Assembly (NCBI GenBank): GCA_042408875.1
Contig: JBHOQS010000027.1
Span: 62,001 to 126,000 of the forward strand
From: JBHOQS01 sp042408875
Lineage (GTDB): Bacteria > Chloroflexota > UBA11872 > JBHOQS01
Direction of reading: 5' to 3'
DNA length: 64,000 nt
A program made the translations under genes and the position numbers. Shown one piece after another: positions 60,125 through 64,000 of the stretch. Each line of letters opens with the position of its first letter. Position 1 is the stretch's first letter. Below the pieces are notes generated by a model. The model saw only the letters and a program-made list of their open reading frames with translations, did no database searches and had not been told where the DNA came from.

Positions 60125-60145
60125 CGTGTCGTGTCTATACGACAC
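60125..60145 (-). promoter_or_regulatory. operator-like dyad upstream of binding protein 6
   Basis: GTGTC-TATAC-GACAC (60131-60145) is an inverted repeat, overlapping CGTGTCGTGTCT (60125-60136), which recurs at 62011-62022. Both copies lie 65-78 bases upstream of a minus-strand start. Confidence 0.5.
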
Positions 60146-60194
60146 AATGACACGCAGGCGCCCGCACGGCGGGTGTAGTGACGCGCGGGCGGCC

Positions 60195-60611
60195 CTACTG
60201 CTCCGGCGAGCTTAGCGCCGGCTCGCCGCACCAGGTCGGGTTGGTAACGCCCGGGCGCGTGGGCAGGCGGTTGCCGTGTTCGTCGTAGTGCGTGTGCGTG
60301 GGCTGGCGGTGGGGCGTGACGGTGAGGTAGATCACCGCCGGCTCGTCGCCAGCACAGCAGACGCGATGGCGCTCGTGCGGCCATACCACCAGTGCCTGCC
60401 CGGCCGTGGCGACGACCGACTGATCTTCAATGTCGAACCGGGCCGCGCCCTCTAGCACCACGAACGTCTCGATAGCATTGGACTCCTCGTGACTGTGGAA
60501 GTTCCCCGGCGGCCTGCCGGGCTCGAAGCGCATGAACCGAGCGCGCACTTCCGGCGCCGCGACAATCGTCCCCATCGGATCATCTCGCCAATCGAAGATC
60601 CTCGCCGGCAT
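60195..60611 (-). CDS. cupin-domain protein
   Basis: 138 residues. GNFHSHEESNAIETFVVLEGAARFDIED carries the cupin His/Glu metal motif (H-x-H with following Glu), and VWPHERHRVCCAG the second His. Single small cupins bind a metal and often act as sugar isomerases or dioxygenases. ATG 60611 has GGAGG upstream. It lies between oxidoreductase 6 and binding protein 6; upstream lies an array of heptamer repeats. Function unknown. Confidence 0.8.
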   Translation of the reverse strand: MPARIFDWRDDPMGTIVAAPEVRARFMRFEPGRPPGNFHSHEESNAIETFVVLEGAARFDIEDQSVVATAGQALVVWPHERHRVCCAGDEPAVIYLTVTPHRQPTHTHYDEHGNRLPTRPGVTNPTWCGEPALSSPEQ

Positions 60612-60627
60612 GGTATCCTCCGTGCCA

Positions 60628-60663
60628 CTGCGTAGTGCGTAATGCGTACGACGTACTGCGTAC
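60628..60663 (+). repeat. five-unit heptamer repeat (N-TGCGTA) upstream of the cupin gene
   Basis: TGCGTA occurs every seven bases at 60629, 60636, 60643 and 60657, with GACGTA at 60650 in the same register. It lies just upstream of the cupin start on the minus strand. It could be a binding array or a simple-repeat remnant. Confidence 0.6.
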
Positions 60664-60750
60664 ATCCCACCACTTCAGCCCCACCGTAAGGCAGACCTGA
60701 ACAGCGGTGAGGTCGCCTAAAGCCAGGGTTCTTGGTTAACGCAGTACGTT

Positions 60751-61944
60751 TTACGCATTTGTCGTTCTCGTCGCCCGCGCCCATTCGATGACAAAAGCGG
60801 TGTCGGCGCGCGCTTCCTCCGGACCAATAAGTGGTTCCACACCCTGCCTGATGCAGGCATAGAAGTGGATCCACTCGCGCTTGAATGCTTCCTCATACGA
60901 CGCGGTGACGCGTCGTTCCCAGTGTGCCGGGCCGGGATCCTGCCAGCCCGGCTCGCCCGGCGGACGGCCATAGGGCGCCGGGTTCTCCGGCGGGGGCTCC
61001 ATCCCCTGGATACGCACGATCGTGGGCGCCGACTTCAGGAAGGGCGAGGGGAAGGTAATGGTGATCCGCGTCTCGCTGCCGAAGCAGGAAAACTCCTGGG
61101 TGAACTCACGGATCTGCCGGGTGTCGATCCAAGCGTAGTTCACCCGCACACCGTGAGGGAACCGGAAGATAGCGCTCCAGCAACGCCCGCTGTCCCACGC
61201 TTCGGACGCCACGATCTCCTCCGGACGTCCGAGCAACCCGCTCAGACAGTACACATCGTGGATCGACGAGCCCATCATGCCGTTGAAGGCCCGCCGCAGC
61301 GCCGGCGGCGCATCCGGCCCCAGCGAGGCCGCCAGCGCTGCCTCGTGCTCCTGCGCTGCCTGCTGCCGGACCGCCTCAGGCACGTCACGCACACGTGTGA
61401 CCGGATGGTGCGCCATGTATAGATCGTTGTTCGGATGGATGTGCCGGGCGTCCACGAAGCGAATGTCGCCCTGCTCGGTCAGCGGTCGCACCAGCCGCTG
61501 GCCGTACTGGTAGCCGGGGTCGAAGCGCTTCATGTAGGCCAGCAGCGCCACTGCTCCATGGCGCCGCCGTGCCTCACGGGCCACTTCGACAAACTGGTCT
61601 GCCTCGTCGAGGCAGTAGCACAGCGGCTTTTCGATGAGGACATGCTTGCCGGCCTGCAGCGCCGCGATCGCTGCCGGCACGTGCGATCCACTGGGGCAGA
61701 TCAGCACGGCATCGACCAGATCGCTCTGGCAGAGCTCACGATAGTCGGTGAAGCACGCCTGGCGAGGCACGTGGTACCGCTCGGCCACCGCCTCAAGCGT
61801 GCCGGGGGACACGTCACAGAGCGCTGCGATGGCGAAGCGGTCGTCCAGCTCGCTCAGGTACGGCAGATGCATGATCTGGGCGATCGCGCCAGTGCCGATC
61901 ACGCCCACGCGCACCCTGCCGCGGGGATCACCGCCGGCCGCCAT
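60751..61944 (-). CDS. Gfo/Idh/MocA family oxidoreductase (6)
   Basis: 397 residues, longer than the others. VRVGVIGTGAIAQIMHLPYLSEL binds the nucleotide and EKPLCYC keeps EKP. A long middle insertion (about 195-240, VPEAVRQQAAQEHEAALAAS) precedes NGMMGSSIHDVYCLSGLLG, which carries a His and Asp. GAGGAGG lies before ATG 61944. It heads a minus-strand run with the cupin gene; the upstream region is very AT-rich and holds the motif shared with binding protein 6. Confidence 0.85.
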   Translation of the reverse strand: MAAGGDPRGRVRVGVIGTGAIAQIMHLPYLSELDDRFAIAALCDVSPGTLEAVAERYHVPRQACFTDYRELCQSDLVDAVLICPSGSHVPAAIAALQAGKHVLIEKPLCYCLDEADQFVEVAREARRRHGAVALLAYMKRFDPGYQYGQRLVRPLTEQGDIRFVDARHIHPNNDLYMAHHPVTRVRDVPEAVRQQAAQEHEAALAASLGPDAPPALRRAFNGMMGSSIHDVYCLSGLLGRPEEIVASEAWDSGRCWSAIFRFPHGVRVNYAWIDTRQIREFTQEFSCFGSETRITITFPSPFLKSAPTIVRIQGMEPPPENPAPYGRPPGEPGWQDPGPAHWERRVTASYEEAFKREWIHFYACIRQGVEPLIGPEEARADTAFVIEWARATRTTNA

Positions 61945-62010
61945 AGGCCGCCTCCTCTTTCTTATTTTTTTGTTTTATTTGGTTTTTATTTGGTAGCTAA
62001 TTTTATTACG

Positions 62011-62022
62011 CGTGTCGTGTCT
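62011..62022 (-). promoter_or_regulatory. second copy of CGTGTCGTGTCT, upstream of oxidoreductase 6
   Basis: The same 12 bases as at 60125-60136, in the same orientation, 67-78 bases before the start of the minus-strand gene. An AT-rich stretch (61955-62008) lies between it and the ribosome-binding site. Confidence 0.5.
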
Positions 62023-62309
62023 TAAGCGTACGGAGCCCAACCGCCGTGGTGAACGATCCCTGGTCGTACCGGAGTTGGTTCAGGCCAGCTCTTTGCCTCT
62101 CTACCAGATAGCCCCTCGGAGAGCCAGCCGGCCTTCCAGTGCGCCCTTAAGACGTCGTCAGGAAGAGCCGCAGCGAGGCTCACCGCGGTCCCCGATTGTA
62201 GTCCCCTTATGAGAAGGCGTCAATGAGACGGAGGCTGCCCTGGGGTTACGCCCGCGGCAGGCGCTGAAGCGATGAATGGCACCCGAAACAGACGAGGCCC
62301 TTCAGAGAA
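62023..62309. other. 287-base gap before the hicA gene
   Basis: Lies between the minus-strand oxidoreductase 6 promoter and the end of hicA. I see no supported gene, RNA or strong hairpin. Confidence 0.4.
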
Positions 62310-62543
62310 TTACAGGTTATTCCAGATGCGATGGTATTCTTCCGGACTGATCCCAAGGTCACGTAGGATCTTCCGAAGCAGGCCACCAGAGATATCATGT
62401 GGCCCGTGGTTGGGGATCACTGTAGTGCGACCATCCTCATGCCTGAAGATACAGTGACTGCCACGTTGTCGTATCAGCCGGAAGCCTACACGCTCGGCCA
62501 CTCTCCGCACGTCGTGGAAAGAGGCCGGGCGCAGCGGGCTCAC
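62310..62543 (-). CDS. hicA: HicA-type mRNA interferase toxin
   Basis: 77 residues. RRVAERVGFRLIRQRGSHCIFRH holds the catalytic His in GSH within the double-stranded RNA-binding-like fold. TTVIPNHGPHDISGGLLRKILRDLG follows, typical of HicA. It starts with GTG 62543, overlapping the hicB stop by four bases (GTGA), so they are translationally coupled. HicA cleaves mRNA and is neutralised by HicB. The gene order here is hicB before hicA. Confidence 0.92.
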   Translation of the reverse strand: MSPLRPASFHDVRRVAERVGFRLIRQRGSHCIFRHEDGRTTVIPNHGPHDISGGLLRKILRDLGISPEEYHRIWNNL

Positions 62544-62758
62544 GCAGCGACCTCCACCTGAAGTGTAGTGACAAAATCAGGGAGTGGTTCCTCTACGGGA
62601 ACAGTCTCCAGATAGAGCTGGATCGCCTCTTTGATGTTCTCTCTCAACGTTTCCAGGTCTGGAGCTTGCGTATGGCAGCCGGGAAGCCCAACTACCTCGC
62701 CGACATACCACTTCGTCTCTGGGTCTCGCTCTACCACAACGGTAAATTTCCGGCCCAT
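62540..62758 (-). CDS. hicB: HicB-type antitoxin
   Basis: 72 residues: FTVVVERDPETKWYVGEVVGLPGCHTQAPDLETLRENIKEAIQLYLE is the HicB partial RNase H-like fold. No separate DNA-binding C-terminal domain is present, so autoregulation may need HicA or another factor. AAGGAG lies upstream of ATG 62758. It is the first gene of the toxin-antitoxin pair. Confidence 0.92.
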   Translation of the reverse strand: MGRKFTVVVERDPETKWYVGEVVGLPGCHTQAPDLETLRENIKEAIQLYLETVPVEEPLPDFVTTLQVEVAA

Positions 62759-62928
62759 CTCTTCTCCTTGCCACGGACCGCTCGAGGACCCCCGCCGTAC
62801 ACAAAGAAAGTAAGCCTATAGCGCGAGGCTGCGGCACCAGTCATCTATGAGTATCAAGCATGCGAGCCGTCGCGGCAAGTACTGCCTGGCTGCGCCCGCC
62901 TGCCGCTGGTCACCGTATCTCCAGTCGA

Positions 62929-62950
62929 GGAGGACTTCCAAAAGTCCTCC
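62929..62950 (-). terminator. 9-bp perfect hairpin downstream of the enolase-superfamily gene
   Basis: GGAGGACTT (62929-62937) pairs with AAGTCCTCC (62942-62950) around CCAA, 59 bases past the stop of the minus-strand gene. Possible terminator; no T-run follows. The rest of the 250-base gap shows nothing clear. Confidence 0.45.
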
Positions 62951-63008
62951 CGGAAAGGTCTTCTCGGACAGGCACCCGCATGGAAGGCTTCGGGGGATCC
63001 CAGGCTCC

Positions 63009-64000
63009 TCAAAACGGTAGCGCCTGGGCGAGGTAGTCCTCCCGCAGGTCGTGGCCCAGGCCAGGGCGATCCGAGACGTAGAAATACCCACCGCGCACGT
63101 CGAGCGGCGGTGTGAGCGCGCGGTTGTACTGCTCGAGCTCGGAGTAGGCGATCTCTAGCCGGTAGAAGTTGGGCGTGGACATCATCACGTGTGCCCCGGC
63201 AATCATGGTGATCGGGCCGGTAGCATCGTGCGGGCTCACCGGGATAAAGAACGCCTCCGCCATGGTGGCGATCTTCTTCAGCTCGCTGATGCCGCCGGTG
63301 CGAATCACGTCCGGCATGATGTAGTCGGCCAGCTTCTGCTCCAAGACCGGACGGAACTGCCAGCGCGTGTAGAGCCGTTCACCCACGCACACCGGCACCG
63401 GCGAGCGGTCGCGGAACTGGCGCAGGGCGTCCCAGTTCTCCGGCGGCACCGGCTCCTCGAACCAGCCGATGCGGTATGGGGCCAGCCGGTTGGCCAGGCG
63501 GATCGCTGTCGGCACGTCGAAGCGCCCGTGGGCGTCGATGAGGATCTCCACGCCGGGCCCAACTGCCTCGCGGATGGCTGCCACGATCTGTTCTGCCTCC
63601 AGCTCATCAATGGGATCATAGCTCGCGCCATGGCGGGCCAGCTCCGCCCGGCGATAGCGGAAGGGATCGAGCTTCAGGGCAGTGTGGCCTTCATCCACGG
63701 TCCTCCTGGCTGCACGGGCGTACTCCTCAGGCGTCGTGCAGCCGCTGAACCAGCCGTTGCTGTACAGCACCAAGCGATCACGGAACCTACCACCCAGGAG
63801 CTCGTAGACCGGCAGGCCCAGGGCCTTGCCGCGGATGTCCCAGAGGGCGATATCCACACCGCTGATCATAGCCGAGACGAAGCCCAGCGAGCCCAGTGAG
63901 TTAAAGCTGGCATACAGCTTATGCCAGAGGTACTCGATGCGCGCGGGGTCCTCCCCGACCAGCAGCGGTCCGAGCCGGCTGGCCGCGGCGGCCACGACGG
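63009..64000 (-). CDS. mandelate racemase/galactonate dehydratase-like enzyme, 5' end outside window
   Basis: The frame is open to the right edge, so the N-terminus is missing; about 330 residues are seen of an expected 380-400. Enolase-superfamily barrel: ALKLDPF (general base Lys side), ILIDAHGRFD, WFEEPVPPENWD and VGERLYTRW give the three metal ligands Asp, Glu, Glu. ISELKKIA and SPHDATGPITMIAGAHVMM carry the His of the dehydratase group. It probably dehydrates a sugar acid to a 2-keto-3-deoxy acid, in line with the island. Converges towards the hicB region with a hairpin after it. Confidence 0.87.
   Translation of the reverse strand, partial: VVAAAASRLGPLLVGEDPARIEYLWHKLYASFNSLGSLGFVSAMISGVDIALWDIRGKALGLPVYELLGGRFRDRLVLYSNGWFSGCTTPEEYARAARRTVDEGHTALKLDPFRYRRAELARHGASYDPIDELEAEQIVAAIREAVGPGVEILIDAHGRFDVPTAIRLANRLAPYRIGWFEEPVPPENWDALRQFRDRSPVPVCVGERLYTRWQFRPVLEQKLADYIMPDVIRTGGISELKKIATMAEAFFIPVSPHDATGPITMIAGAHVMMSTPNFYRLEIAYSELEQYNRALTPPLDVRGGYFYVSDRPGLGHDLREDYLAQALPF

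Noticed and set aside
1..64000. CRISPR arrays, tRNA or rRNA genes, insertion sequences
   Set aside because: No regularly spaced long repeats, no cloverleaf-like segments with a T-loop, and no transposase-like frames were seen.

Overview
The window reads as chromosomal DNA of a GC-rich (roughly 60-65 %), probably thermophilic Chloroflexota bacterium. This is inferred from several signs. The chaperone cluster ends in an HspR-type MerR gene. A KaiC-like ATPase sits with its small 'near-KaiC' partner. A cysteine motif of the CPHLG...PSPxHRCY type, which I associate with Chloroflexi, is fused to a ParA ATPase. Six Tat-type lipoprotein sugar-binding proteins and dispersed intergenic palindromes of a kind I remember from Chloroflexus/Roseiflexus relatives are also present. 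I see no rRNA, tRNA, CRISPR array, transposase or phage gene.

Left part (1-16 kb), mostly stress response and envelope: a CHAT protease cut by the window edge with a serine hydrolase; a 718-residue PRC-barrel/BON protein; a degenerate metallophosphoesterase; a DUF1614 membrane protein; an ECF sigma factor overlapping a gene that fuses a zinc anti-sigma domain to a bacterial release-factor-like (baeRF) protein; hsp20, doxX, a CbpA-type dnaJ and hspR; an RRM protein; and an epimerase, terpene-cyclase-fold protein, AmaP-like protein and glycosyltransferase group.

Middle (16-42 kb) and right (52-64 kb) form a carbohydrate catabolic island. Six solute-binding lipoproteins and six Gfo/Idh/MocA dehydrogenases are interspersed with a GHL6-type hydrolase, a GH10 enzyme, a split transketolase, two ThDP enzymes, a sorbosone-dehydrogenase-like lipoprotein, an M19 dipeptidase, a sugar isomerase, a cupin, an RpiR regulator and an enolase-superfamily dehydratase. 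No sugar ABC permease or sugar ABC ATPase gene is present, so the binding proteins must share transporters encoded elsewhere. A likely operon on the minus strand runs rpiR, isomerase, oxidoreductase, binding protein, oxidoreductase (58.6 to 52.9 kb).

Between them (42-52 kb) lie the ParA fusion, a GT-C membrane glycosyltransferase, an ABC-2 exporter (two permeases plus ATPase), an SDR dehydrogenase, a decayed phosphoribosyltransferase-like gene, a membrane thioredoxin and endonuclease IV. The thioredoxin frame is interrupted by TGA exactly at the first Cys of its CxxC site, with a hairpin at SECIS distance. It is probably a selenoprotein (UxxC) and is the most striking item here. A HicB-HicA pair and a partial enolase-superfamily gene close the window.
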